Below, piece by piece: positions 51,367 through 63,562 of a DNA stretch of 64,000 nucleotides. Source of the stretch: Oscheius dolichura (lineage: Eukaryota; Nematoda; Chromadorea; Rhabditida; Rhabditidae); contig OW051495.1 of NCBI GenBank assembly GCA_932521035.1, positions 2,604,001 to 2,668,000 of the forward strand, in the 5' to 3' direction. The number at the start of each line of letters is the position of its first letter. Within the stretch, counting starts at the first letter, position 1. The notes under the pieces were generated by a model. That model was not told the origin of the DNA, did no database searches, and was given only the letters and a program-made list of their open reading frames with translations. A program made the translations under genes and the position numbers.

Positions 51367-52167
51367 TTAGCTGTCGAGGAAATCGGCCAACCAGCGAATT
51401 CCAGACGCATATCCTTGTTTGTTGATAATCGAGCACATGAAGACCTCCAGTGGCCGGCAATTGAGCTCTTTTCTAGTTGTTTTATCTAAAATTAAAAGGA
51501 ATTTCATCAAATAATGCTAAGCTAACTTTTTCCGCTGCATAAATATTCTATTTCAAGAGCCCGTTTCAATTGATCTTCGCTAAGAGCGTTGAATTTATCA
51601 ATCTTGTTTCCCAAAATGAGCACTGGAATAGAAGCGATCTGAGAGAATGATACAAACTATTAAAAATGCTAGAAAACTAACCAATTCATCCTTGAGAAGT
51701 TCCTGGAGCTCTGTCTTGTTTTCTTCAATTCGTTCCCAGTCAGCCGAGTCTACAATGAAGATGATACCATTCACGGCCGGAAAATATTCACGCCACACGC
51801 GACGAGCTAAACAAAATGAATTATATACAATTAAAATGAATACCTTGCTGATGACCACCAAGATCATAAGCTGTTAGATTGATTCCATCAAGAGACATTT
51901 CTTCACAAGCTAAAAGACAAAGCTAATTGAAATAAGCAGCCAATAAATGCATTGATTCTAATTAAAATCATACTTGGATGAAGTGTTGGAACGTGCTGAG
52001 CAAGATGATCATCTCTCAGCATATGAAGCAATGTGGTTTTTCCAGAATTATCGAGGCCAACGAAGATAATTTTTCCTTTTTTCTTTGAAAGTCCTAAAAC
52101 CATAGAGTACTAGCTAAATAATATTACCAAAGACATCCATAATTGTTTCCAGCCATTTCCAGATCAT
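51367..52167 (-). CDS. sar-1: SAR1 small GTPase (COPII coat)
   Basis: Exons 52128-52167, 51974-52093, 51844-51909, 51682-51806, 51527-51638 and 51367-51485 total 582 nt (193 aa). G1 is GLDNSGKT (residues 26-33), followed by HVPTLHPT (switch I), DLGGHQQARRVW (switch II), NKID, and the SAR1-specific end RPLEVFMCS with [13 protein letters not shown]. The short amphipathic N terminus [15 protein letters not shown] replaces the usual membrane-bending helix and is a few residues shorter. SAR1 recruits SEC23/24 at ER exit sites. The ATG lies one base after a TTTTCAG acceptor. The 343-aa membrane-protein gene is 169 bp upstream on the same strand. Confidence 0.96.
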
Positions 52168-52284
52168 TCTGAAAACTGAATAACTATGCAAGAAAAATAC
52201 TGCATAATTGCCATAAGTCAAAAACATAATATCGAACTCAAATTGATGTAACGAGTCTAACAACAACGGGTAGAAAATGCTAGG

Positions 52285-52290
52285 TTTATT
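52285..52290 (-). terminator. Polyadenylation signal of the 343-aa gene
   Basis: AATAAA on the minus strand about 46 nt after its stop and about 118 nt before the SAR1 ATG. Confidence 0.6.
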
Positions 52291-52336
52291 TACAGCCAAT
52301 GTACAAAAGTAAAAAAAAATATACAAACAAAAATAG

Positions 52337-53714
52337 TTAGTCTCTCATTGTCGAATTAGCCAGCGGGGGACCAGGAGTAAGCTGGACGGTTGTCTGATGA
52401 TTTAGCCTGAAATTAGTAGATAGAGAAAACTGTTGTGGGCATTTTAGGAACCAAAAACCATTTTAGGTTAATAGCACACGCAACCTACGCTTGCTCTAGC
52501 AGCCTTGGCTTATTTTAATCATAATACAAACTCTATGTATTACACTCTAGCTTACTGCATAAATATGAAGAAAACAATGTTTAAAAAACTCACTGTGCCC
52601 TGTTAGCACGTTTTTTCTTAAAAATGACGATGAAGATGCCCACGACAAAAAGCGTAAATCCTCCAATTATACCCAGTGAAATAGCTGTAATCATCCTCAT
52701 CCTGTCGGCTCTTGCTTCGACTGCTTTTTTGTCGATCATGCCCGTGGACAGCTGGTTGATATCATAGGGCGAGAAAGGTGTTCGTACTGGCTTTTCAAAC
52801 TTGGGAATTTTGGCCAAAATATCTTGCAATGTGGCATTTGCCGTAGGTTTTTCAATAGGAGCTATAAAGCTTTTTGTGTAATATTCCTAAATATGAAATG
52901 GTAAGAAGGCTAGACAAAACCTTAATAGTTTCAGTTTCAGCTTGTGTTAAACCAGGAAGAGACCGGCCTCCAACTACATTGGCAACCATTTCTTTAGGCA
53001 GTTTATCCATGGGAATCAGGAACTACAAATAAATAATTACTTTCAATAATTCTAAAGCCAACCTTTTCTTGTTCCTTTTGCAATGTACCGTTTTTCGCAG
53101 CTGCAGCAGCTTCATACACTTTCTTCATGACGTTCTGGATTACAGTATCCATTGATTCTTTGGGAATTCCTGGTATTTGTCTTCCTTTGAGCACGTGATC
53201 TATCAGATTAGGATCAATCTTGCTCAAATCAATGTCTCCTGCTCCGGGCATGTTGACGACGAAATTGGGAATCGACTGAATAAACTGTTGAATATCACTA
53301 GCAACAGGCCGACCACCAGTGGCGAAACGAACAATTGGTGCAGTAAACTAAAATTATGCAGAAAATTAACAATTTTAAAAACACTGCTACCTGTTCAATG
53401 GCACTGTTCAGATTTCTATTCGGTGTTTGCGGACCTGAGCCTGCAGACACATTCATTCCTGGAAGAGCGCGAAATGATGGAATGGCTTGAGTTATTGTGT
53501 GGAGAATCGGTACTCCAGCTGCCACATTTCCCAGATTCTGTACATCCACGATTTGATTAAAATTTTGAAAGCCGGGAACAAAACTTGCCATCAGGGATCT
53601 AAACTTAAGAAAAATGGAGCACTGGATAAGAAACTCTTACCTATTCTCACTGGCACTTGTTCTGTTGGCTTCGCTAAAACCACATGCAAGAGGAAGCAGA
53701 AGAAGAGCAAGCAT
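52337..53714 (-). CDS. Type I membrane protein of 343 aa, no family recognised
   Basis: Exons 53641-53714, 53391-53598, 53063-53347, 52921-53022, 52594-52886 and 52337-52406 total 1032 nt with consistent phases. Signal peptide MLALLLLPLACGF, then a lumenal or extracellular region with sequons (NRT, NVS, NGT, NAT). A single transmembrane helix spans about 288-312 (LGIIGGFTLFVVGIFIVIF), followed by the KKKRANRA stop-transfer and a 30-residue cytoplasmic tail ending NSTMRD. The motif R(Q/S)(I/L)PG(I/L) occurs twice (GRQIPGIP, GRSLPGLT) within two similar stretches of about 30 residues; FRALPGM is a weaker third. The ATG lies 4 nt after a TTTCAG acceptor. Upstream of SAR1 in a probable operon, so a role in the secretory pathway is plausible but inferred. 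Confidence 0.75.
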
Positions 53715-54340
53715 CTTCCTGAAACAAATGTGTTGATTATTACAATTCTTTCATAATTCGTAAACAATACAATGAAAATACGAAAAAGTAAAGTAAGCGA
53801 CTGCATTTTTGGTCTATTTTCTTGAACATCAATTATCAACATCTTGCAATCCGTTTTTTTAATAGAAAATACAACAGACTGCGCACGCTTGTTAGAACAG
53901 CATTTCGTAATTTTAGAAATCGCATGCATTAGGTTACAGAGAAAATGATGGTAGAAAGAGCCTCTACACAATGCAAGAGAGAAAAGCAGCAGAAAAAGGC
54001 GAAAAAGAAAGTTTCTTGAATATTTGACAACATCAACGGGCAAATGACGCACCTATGCATAGGACGGGGTTGCTTTTGGACGTTTTATGGATCGAATTGC
54101 TTCTAGAATTAGATAACTTCTGGGTAATTTATAGTCTATAATAACGACGATTAGTTCGATGAATAAAAAAAAGAACGGGAAAAGTGACGAATTTTCTACG
54201 ACTCTCTCTCCTTCCGACAGACTCTTCTATTTTGGACTTTCCCAGGTCTGTCTCGATCTAATATCCAACTTCTACTGTAATGGATGGAATGAACGAATTG
54301 CACACTTTTTGGGATGTTTGATATCGTGTTGGATGAGGAG
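53715..54340. other. 5' flank of the SAR1 operon
   Basis: Presumed promoter and outron of the minus-strand pair. Plus-strand frames here show no exon signals. Confidence 0.45.
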
Positions 54341-54420
54341 AACCTTCTGCGTCTCTTTTGGACCTTCTGCCCGAGTTTTCGACCTTCTACCCGAGTTTTG
54401 GACCTTCTGATCGAGTTTTG
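54341..54420. repeat. 20-bp tandem repeat, four units
   Basis: Units start at 54341, 54361, 54381 and 54401: GACCTTCTGCCCGAGTTTT with a few changes each. The first unit is the most diverged. Confidence 0.9.
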
Positions 54421-54714
54421 GACCGGCGGCTTGCTGTGTTGGCAGAAGAAGATGGCGAAATCTCAACCAACTGCTCAAAGTACTCCTCTGCTGCGAATTG
54501 TCCAATCAACAGTGACCAAAAATGATAAAATAAAAGCGAAAAAGGACATAGTAGAAGAATACGAACAACATCTCAGTTGAGACCAGTTTATTCCAAAGGG
54601 GAAAATTTGAATGATTTCTTAGTGTCGTGCTACTTGGTGTGCGTAGTTTTGACGGTGTGGCTGATATCTTTTTGGAAGGTGCTGTGAGGAGTACAGATCA
54701 GTCAATCGTCGCCG

Positions 54715-55083
54715 CTACTGCCTGTTCATTTGCTGCCGCCAATTTTGAGCGTGCTGTCTCGTAACCGCCATACTCTGGTAGAAGAAGGAGTGGTCGCCGG
54801 CTTGCTTGACGGAGCTAGACGACTGCAGATAGGCCGCCGCCAGACACCAGACACCGACGAATAATGAACTTCTTATGCTCTGAAGGTCGAAATCACTTTT
54901 TACCCGTTTTTGGGTGAGACATCCTTGTAAAACGGCTCAACCGTCAGTTAAACCGATTATCTTTTTTTTCCATGGCCGTTCCATTACATTTTTCCGTGGT
55001 CGAGCTGGATCGACTCGGCCGAATTGCCCCGGGTCGAATACTATCTCCTGCTTCTTGATTTTAACGCTGAAATCAGTGCCCAT
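54715..55083 (-). CDS. Short single-pass membrane protein (86 aa), tentative
   Basis: Exons 54988-55083 (start MGTDFSVKIKKQEIVF) and 54715-54879 join across GTAATG...TTCAG in phase 0 to a TAG stop. It has a basic N-terminal part (DPGQFGRVDPARPRK), a hydrophobic stretch SSLFVGVWCLAAAYL, and a polar C-tail rich in Gln and Arg (QHAQNWRQQMNRQ). Size and layout resemble small mitochondrial inner-membrane proteins, but I recognise no family. The start could lie further upstream. Confidence 0.4.
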
Positions 55084-58000
55084 TTGGGATATTCATCGGG
55101 TATTCATTTGATCTCGGCGTGAAGGGCCTTCCTTCTTTTCTGCCATTCTCCTCTTCCACACCACCAGTTAGTGAAAGAGCTCCTGGGTTTGCTTTTCGTC
55201 TTTTACGGGGCAACCTTGTTTCCCAACCACAGAAATATCGCCTGCCATGTTATGCTCTAGATTTTGAGTTGAGGTTATTTACTGATAGAGAGTTCAGCTC
55301 GTACCTTGCCCTCCAGCTCGTTCTCACCTAATTTTTCCTTTCTACGAGCCTACCACCTGACTCTTCCAAGTTTTATTTACTTCTTCTTGCTCTCTTCGTC
55401 CTGGTGGATATGTTGCTGCACCTGAATTTGGGATAGAATGGGTAGGGCGCCATGGCCCATGGTAAACGCCGTAGAGGATTCTACAGTAGCCAAATAGCAA
55501 CACAAGGAAGATTTCCGTTTCTTCAGCTTGTTCGGATTGGTCAGCTGCCTTTCTTTTCTATTTTACAACTGAAACGAAAACATTATATTGAGAAAAAAGC
55601 CATTCCGGGGTTAGCTAGGGTGGGTGAAAGACGAGGAAAGGATGCACAGTCTCACGAAGCTTCGACTTACAGCCGTTTAAGCTCTGTGTTTTAAGTACTC
55701 GACTCCTTTCAGCCACTCTATACCGTCACAATGTAAACCTCATAAAATTCACACGAAACGGCTTCTTCCCCTTCAATATGACCTTTTGGGGAAGACGAGG
55801 AGGAGAGCGAAAGGAAGAAAGAGAAGAGGATGGCGGCAGCATGGGAGGTGATACCCAGAGGACCATGACTTTCTCAGGTTCAGCCGCCAACGGAGACTAA
55901 TATAAACGAATCCTGTCTCCTTTATTATTCCGCAAACATAAATAAAGAATACGGCTGATCTCTCCGAGGATTCTGTTCCACCAATTCTGTCTAAAGTATT
56001 CAGTGCTGTCTCGCTGTATCCTAATATAAGACAAGTGAAAAAGTAAGGATTCAATGTTCTCTCCCCGGATCCTATTAGCCACGTCATGACGCAACGGAAG
56101 CCTTTTCTTTTTATTTCTGGATGTTGTCCTTATCCAACGGGGCCAGCCAGTCCATTCTTCTCCCGTTTCCCACGTGAAACACAAAAAAGTGCCCCGAAGA
56201 GGTCGCCGTCCGACCGTTGCCATGGGGCTCGTTCCGAGTTGTGTCTATCCGGCTAATCCCATCTTATTACTGCCATTTTGTCCCTCCTATTCAGCTGACC
56301 AGGCGGACAATAATTACCTCCTTTTTTGGGAAAATCGCCTGAAACGGATCATTTCACCGTAGATCATTGTCAAAGGGAACTACCGGTAATAAAAATTTTC
56401 TAACGAACTCGAAATGTTTCTACATAGATCGCGCTACCGTACTTTATGTAGAAACCATGAAACATTTGAAAGATTTGCGATTTTGTTCATCTCGTTGAGC
56501 TTTTCAGCTGCCTATTTTCCGGCGAGCAAATGAGCCTTTTTTTTCTGGCAAATCACTTGAACCGGGGTAATCTTGGTCTCATTTCACCATAGATCAGTAG
56601 AAAGTTGACGCAACGCATGACGTACACTCTAACAAACAGTCTTTTCCTTTTGTTCTTTAGTAATTTCCACAAAACACAGGGAAAACGTATACAGTGCAAA
56701 GACGGCGCCGAGCTCTTGGGAAATCCTCCAGACGGACAAACATCATCGTTGTTTTTCGAGAACATCGAAGATGATCGAATAAAGCCACTTTATTCCGCCC
56801 TATTATTGCCATTTATAAACATAAAAAAAGTTTCATCGGTCGGTTATTAGAAATCATCTTCTTTTCCTTCAATTCGGATTTGTATCCTTTCCTTCTAATA
56901 TTATTCGCGTGTATTCGGCAATTCCTTCCATTTTAGTTTGTTTTTTTGCAGTGCCCCGATTCCTTTTCTCGCTCCACTAACTCTCTTTCCCCCTTTCACC
57001 TCCCTAAAATACTACGTTTCACTGACTGCTTTCTGGTCGTTTCCCCCTTTTTCTGCCCCGTTTTTTCCCCGGCTGCCGCATGGCAAATTCTAATGATCCC
57101 TCTGAGGAGGTTAACTCTCCCCTCTCCCCCGCCAATTATCCCGTCAAGAAATGCCATCAAACCCCGCCGCCGGCACTCCTTTTATGACGGGAGAGAGAGG
57201 TGAGAGTGTGTTGTGTACTTCTTGTTGTTGTCGTGATTCTCTCTTTCCCTCTTTTCAGCCTTTTCTCGCCTCAAATCAGGGTCTTTCGGGTTACTTCGGG
57301 CTACACCCTTCTTCAGTTCCAAAAATACCCCGGAAATATTTTCCGACAGATGAAATTTGTTTTCAAACAAGATATGAATCAGTAGAAACACTTGCTTTCC
57401 AACTTATCAAGGGATTTTGAAATAAAATTTGAAATAATTACGAAAGTCCCTTTCTTTTCTAATAGTTCCCTTGAAACATTACAGACGAGCTTCCTCACTT
57501 CTTACACGTCATAATTCATCCACTGCTGCTGAATCCATTATTGACTAGTTCCCCCAGGTCCTTATATTTAAAATGGTTGAGAAACGGTAGAGATACTGTA
57601 TCGACCAAAATGACCGTTGGGAGTTATTTCCAGCGGGATCCCCCCTTCGTTTTCGCAAGAAGTCCAGGAATATCGTTTGCCATTTGCTCTGCTTTGAATG
57701 AAATAGGGTCACTTCACTGTCTTCCAACATTTACACTTCTCCCTTTCCCGTCTATCTATTGCCACTGAAGCAATTTGTAAAAGAGAATCAGCTGAGGCTA
57801 ACTATTGCCGGGCAGTTTCTCTTCAATTAGGAATAGCCCCGAAACATTGACAGAATAACCAACAAGTGCGCCGGTTTATCAGAATCTTGAAGATAGCCTC
57901 ATCTCGTAAAAGATGATTACTCTTTTCACTCGATGTTTCATGGATACTACCTAAAGTACGGTACTGCTATTTATGTAGCTACTTTGAAACATTTGCTGAT

Positions 58001-59773
58001 ATGAACATTTCTTTTACGAGGTGGGGCTCCCTTTGAAGAGGCTCATTTTTCATCTAATCCGTTCCGTGGATTATCTTACTTTTGTTTAGGCCTCTTTACA
58101 AAAGGTTCTTGAAATAGTGGGCAGTAGTGTGTTTTCTTTCTTCATCTGGGATGCTTTCTCTTCGCTCAAAAATAGCCCTAATTCGGCAACTTGTGAGCAA
58201 GAATCCAGTAAAACGGAAAAAAAAGAAGAACGAACTTTAGCTAATCTCCTCCTAATAAACAAATAGGAAATACTGTCAACGAACTTACTTCCGGTCCTTA
58301 TAATCTCCTCGAAACAGATGACACCCACAGAACGTTTTCTTCAAACTATTTCATTACTGGCTAGCTGCATCTTTCTCTTACAAAGTGTTTCTGAAACGAG
58401 GACGTTTACTGACTCATCGACCCTTGGTTCTGATTATATTCTTTTCCTGGTGGTACCCTCTATTTGACTCTATTTTGTAACATCGGAAACTGGATAAGAA
58501 GTCCAAATAAGCCGATAACAATGGAGAGTAGTCACTGTGAGCCATTCAAACCATTCAATTTCACAATGTTATGAATATCGAATATATTGAAAGGGCATCT
58601 TGTTTCCTTGCTTGTTCCCCCGTTCACAAGGTTCCTTATTTTGTTCCCCAGTGCTCCTTTTCTTCCCATTTTATGCCTCCTCCTCCCCCCGTCGTCGCTC
58701 GTTTCATCTTCGATTTTCAGGAGGGAGCGATCTTCTCTGATCCACGTGGTATCAGCTTTGCCCCGAATCATCCGGCTAATCTTACCATCTCGCTAATGAA
58801 AAACTGAACCAGGTCAGAGCTGACGGATTGTTGTCTATTGTATTTGTTTGAATTTTTATTGAATTTGGAATGTATTGAGGGAGGGGTAAAAGCCAATGCT
58901 TCCAAATTCGAGCAATGCTCGGGACATGAGTTTCCTACAATATTCATCCCATTTCAATAATGTTCTGACCTGAAACCTTGAAATTCTCGAGAGGCGTATT
59001 CCGAGCCAGCTGTCTCCGGCAGATGGTCCATGTCTCCCGGTCTCCCCTCCCCGATATTCCCCCGTCTCGTCCGCATCAGTCTCCCAATCCGAGGGGATAA
59101 GTCCCCTTTCCTAAGAGTCTCCGGCCATCCCCCCTCAATCCATTATTTATGCCCAAAAGAGGCCACAAGTTGCTCCTCTTTGCTTCTTCTCTACGCTTAT
59201 TTTTTGGGGCTCTCCCTCTCTTCTCTTTTTTTCCGTTTTGCCGATCCTCTAAATTCTTTGGTACCGATCAGTTTTCGGTAACATATAGCCCTATAGGTAC
59301 TTCATAATAGGATGCGAGATCTGCCTATTTCCTGTACTTTTTAGACGTCTAAAGAGGTTATTTTCAGAAGAAAGGGCAGGATGCATGGGGTGTCGGGAGA
59401 AACGAGGCAATTTTTTCTATGTTCCACCCTAATTTGCCCTCATTTCATTGTTTTTCTAATTCAATTTTTCAAAAGGAAAAGAATGATATCAAAACAAACA
59501 TCTTCTTCCTCAAAGGTCGTGCTTATTCATTACTTGAAACCGACTTCTCCCATAGATTGAATCATGGACAAAACCATCCGTAATATTTCAACCGAAAAAT
59601 TATCGTTGTCTTCCTGAAAAGCGTTCAATTATTTGCAAGTTGAAACGTAAACCGACGTGCCACCATGCACTAAACCGTTTCCGATCATACTTTTTACGAA
59701 ACATCCTCCAAATAAAATTTAACTTCCTTCTAATGAGCACTCACTGCCCGATTTTAGCTCACCCGTCCAGTAA
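55084..59773. other. Long gene-poor stretch
   Basis: 4.7 kb with no gene I can support. A 27-codon minus-strand frame near 55371-55453 ends HQDEESKKK but has no clear upstream exon. At about 58721-58810 an acceptor precedes a short open segment of uncertain meaning. Two related palindromic motifs (TGTTTC...TATGTAG...GAAACATT) lie at 56414-56470 and 57932-57995. Confidence 0.4.
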
Positions 59774-60693
59774 ATGCTCGAATTGAAGCAGGAGATAGTC
59801 TCCATAGCTGTTCTCCTCATCGTCTGTATCACTCTTTCCATTTCCTGTCTTATTCTATGGATGGTCCGCTGCCGACGGGACCAGATCCGAAATCGGGAAG
59901 ACAAAAACGACCGCCAACGAGAGTTGGACAACTTCGAGGAGTCTGTTTCTCTTTTTTATGCTCTATACGGAATATTTCAGTCACAAAAGGACCAAGGGTC
60001 GGCTAACACCCGGGGCGGGGAAGAAGATCCACGAAGGGAGGAAAGACACCCCGAAGAAGGCGGAAACGGACGCGGAGAAAGGGAAAAAAGAAGAGAAAAA
60101 GAAGAAAGCGACTGGGACGGTAGCTAGGACGGATGAGACTATGCAGGAGGTAGTAATATACCAAGGATTACTGTAGATTGGGAGGGGGGATTATTAGTAG
60201 TTGGGATGAAACAAATCTCGCTTTAGGAAGTCAGTTCTTGTACTCGGAGAGAATGTTTCAGTGATCCAATATAGCGGAAAGAGTTTATATGACAATACTG
60301 TACCAAAGTTTTCTCAAAATGCCGCTATTTCTTCCACAGTTTTGGGGTCTTCTTATTAGACAACCCTTTCTGAACTAGACAATCTAATGATCATTTCTTC
60401 TTTTTTAGTTCGAGACAAGGATGAAAGCGGAATCCGTCGAGGAAGAAGGACGAAGTGTGAGTTTCCCCCCAGAAAAATGGAATAATTCCCTTTAGAAACG
60501 CCTGGATACGGTATCAGTGACAGCCGGCGGTTCTACGGACACTCTACAACGGAATGACTCAAAGGTTTTGTTGTCTCCTATAATAGGGAGGAATGAGGAC
60601 TTCCAGGTGAATGTCTTCTCGGCGGAGAAAAGAGAAGAAGAAATGGATCTCAATCCCGGGCTCAACGGTCCCATCAACCTTGAGACTATCTGA
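59774..60693 (+). CDS. Single-pass membrane protein with basic cytoplasmic domain (193 aa), unrecognised
   Basis: Exons 59774-59940, 59981-60149, 60409-60456 and 60496-60693 total 582 nt in phase. A transmembrane helix spans about residues 8-30 (SIAVLLIVCITLSISCLIL), then WMVRCRRDQIRNR, a very Lys/Glu-rich stretch (EKGKKEEKKKK), and a Ser/Thr-rich part (TVSVTAGGSTDTLQRNDS). The end is INLETI, which could be a PDZ-type C terminus (inference). No known domain. The ATG lies 3 nt after a CCAG acceptor, compatible with trans-splicing. Retaining the first intron would instead give a 117-aa Glu/Arg-rich frame, which I consider less likely. Confidence 0.6.
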
Positions 60694-62920
60694 TTCTTGG
60701 CCATATCCAATTGTTTTTTTTTTCTCTTTACTTTTCTGTATATGAAGATTTCTATTTCTCAATTTTGGCAATAATATAATGTAATTACAATGGAATTTAT
60801 GACAGATGAGTCCGATTTATCGCAGAATTGAAACATTCCACGAATCAGCCAGCTAGCTCTCTCATTATTGCAATTGTTTCACAAAAACAGGTTTATCAAC
60901 GAATTTTGCTGCTCCTCTAACCATGCTGATACGAATACCAAAAAGAATCTCCCTTATAATTTATAGTACTACTGAAACTAGAGAAAACATCAGTTTATCT
61001 TATTCGTATTGAATATTGCGGGGTCATTCATTTTATCGGAGAGATGAAATATGTGCCGTGCTGAAACGTTGTCAGACCCTTTGAAATTCACAAAAGTCTT
61101 GTATAGAAAATCTACAGGCAAAAGTATGGGTTCATCTTCCCAAAAATACTCTCTTTGCTATCAATTTTGGCAATAATATAATGAGCAAATCCACTCTCTT
61201 ACCCTAAAATTTCTTTACAATGTCATTTTGAAACCATGTCGCTACAGTAGTTGTCAAAATGCTATGGCTTTTCATTAAATTCTCCTACGGATCTTATTGT
61301 ATGATTATATGCCGCTTTGATTGATTTTCTGAAAGGAATTTCTGAAATAGCTATAACGAAAGTTGTCATATTTCAGATAGCCAATAAAGGCATAACGGCT
61401 CATATTTATCACTTGTTGATTATAATGGATTCCGACAGTTTTCATGTTGTATTTTTGATTTTTAAAAGAGAAAAGACATCCTGAAAGATGATTCATCCTC
61501 GAATACGGTCCGTGTCCCTTCCCGTAGCCAGAGCCCTCGGGCCAGAGCAGCTCGGCGGCGGCGGCGTCTGCCCCCGGTCCGAAAAAGAGACGGTCCCGTG
61601 TCTCCTGAGTGCGTTCTCGAGTGTTGTGGCTGCGTTCGGCTGCGCAGATAGCCCTTATTAGTCGGCTGTCCCGTACAGGTGCGCGATGGCCGGCCGCGCG
61701 CGTACAGTCCCGCGTCGCGGTCGCCTTGTCCGCCGGCCACAATCCTCCCGAATTACCTGTTTCATCTCTGTCTCTCCCTGACCTTTTCCCCTCTTCCCGG
61801 GGGTTCGTCTCATCGTCTATTCATAGCCAAATTCCCGAGAGAAATGACCTGGCCGGCCGTTCCTTTCTGTCCCCCTCCCCCTCTTTTTCCCCTGACAAGC
61901 TGTATCCTCCCCCATCCTCCTCCGGTCCATTCATAGACTTTTTCTAGAAGTTCTTCACCCGAAAACGGGCTTTCCTTTTATCGACCGCCGATTCCTTTCG
62001 TTTGCTCAGCGAAGACTGCCTCCCGGAGTGTGAGAGGGAGAGGCAAAGCGCCCTCCCCCATTCCATCCTCCTTTTACGGTTTTTTCACTTCCATAAAACT
62101 ATCCAACCCAGAAAATCATCTGATAGGGCGTTCTCTGTGTCTTTTTGACTCGAATAATTTTTCTAGAACTAGAAATCCAGTTGTGTACCAGTAGAAACTC
62201 TCCTTTTGATAATTATTGACTACAGTGAGCTGTTATGAGCAACTAGTATGCCTCCGGCCACCTTTGACCGCGTTGGGATTAGTTTATATCGGTCGAACAA
62301 CATTTGACTGTCGAGTAGGACCTGACGGTCGAAACTTTCTGCTTCTCTCGTTTTCGACAGTCGAACTGAACAAACGACAGGTCGTACAGACAGACAGACA
62401 GACACACAGAGATCTGCCTATTATTAGGGTAGGATAATTGCTTGCTACCATTGAACACCATCATTTTCTACTCTCTTTATCCTATTTTTACGTGAATCTG
62501 AAGTCAGGATATTAGAGAAAGTCGAGGAAGGAAGATATAAATCCATTTCGCTATAAAATAAAATCAATTGTAAATGTTCCGGCACGGCTAGAACAGAACA
62601 CGGGGTGCTTTTATTCCAGTTTATTACAGAAATTATGATAGCTTCTTGAACGTTTTGAGGAAGACATTCAATTTGCAACAAAAGACGTTACCCTAGAACG
62701 AATACAAAAAGGAACGTTGCTAGGTTGTATTCCTTCGAATCATTCAATGTTTGGGAGGAGGGGAAAGATTCCTCTGAGGAATCTTTGATTTGCACTCTCG
62801 AAGTCAGCAGAATACTTTAGCCGACCGTGGACCTCGAACCGCTTCATCTTACCGCGTAGATAAAGTTACCTTGACTTTCCGCTCCCGCTCCTTCCCTCTC
62901 CTCTCTTCCTTTTTCCTCAG
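60694..62920. other. Intergenic with a GC-rich promoter-like island
   Basis: 61500-62080 is CpG-containing and GC-rich in an otherwise AT-rich stretch, like the promoter-type islands at 14.2-14.9 and 35.0-35.4 kb. It may mark the 5' end of a plus-strand gene to the right or a minus-strand unit to the left. Frames inside are unnamed. Confidence 0.4.
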
Positions 62921-63562
62921 AGGAAACTTCCCCTTCAAAAAACAGAAGGGATCCTGTGAGTATGATTTCGACGAGGTGAACGTGTCGCAGCCATGCCATG
63001 CCGTGCTGCTGCCGATAATTTACGGGTGCAACGGCGTAGACTTAGGGAACGGAACATGGTTCGATAGAAAGACAGTAAGGCGCTTGGTTTGTAGTGCCTC
63101 GACAATTTATTTTGGAAATTTTGGTATTCTACAAACTCAAATGAAACTTGAACGTTTCGATAAGGGTAGAAAACGCACTGTTCACCTTCTTCCCATTAGG
63201 TATTCCTCTAATATTTCCCCTAATTCAAAACTTTTCGAAGCTGAACATCCTTCCCCATCCTTCCCTCCGCTCCCCCACCTCCCGTCTCTCTCCCGCGGCG
63301 ACGGCCTCCTACACATTTGTTTCATGGTTCATTTCTGCCTGTCTCAGTCAATTCGTTGACGAGTTTGACGCGTAATCCAATCATATCCAGCCGCGCTGCA
63401 AACGACGTTTTTGTGTCTTGGGGAAGACGGGGGACGAGGGGCGAGCCTGTTCATCTTCTCCCGATTGGCAGCCCCATCTGGGCAAACAGCGACTATCACC
63501 GGCTGAAGCCATCTGTCAACATTTCTAGGGGAGGACGGCTCTTTTTGGAGGCGGTTCAAAGT
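62921..63562 (+). CDS. Possible exons of an unidentified gene, running off the window
   Basis: An exon starts at 62921 after TTTTTCCTCAG. Only one frame is open (GNFPFKKQKGS). It can end at a GTGAGT donor near 62953, or run on as a cysteine-containing segment (CEYDFDEVNV, GCNGVDLGNGTWF) to a GTAAGG donor at 63075. After another strong acceptor (CTGTCTCAG) near 63350, a frame runs NSLTSLTRNPIISS...VFVSWGRRG...LFLEAVQ to a GTAAAT donor near 63562. The early donor and this exon match in phase. No homology recognised. Gene structure and product are open. Confidence 0.25.

Noticed and set aside
55371-55453. 27-codon minus-strand frame ending HQDEESKKK
   Set aside because: Too short, and no upstream exon with matching phase was found.
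61305-61742. Overlapping GC-rich frames of about 90-145 aa
   Set aside because: Several frames are open at once because the island is GC-rich; no domain or splice pattern supports one.
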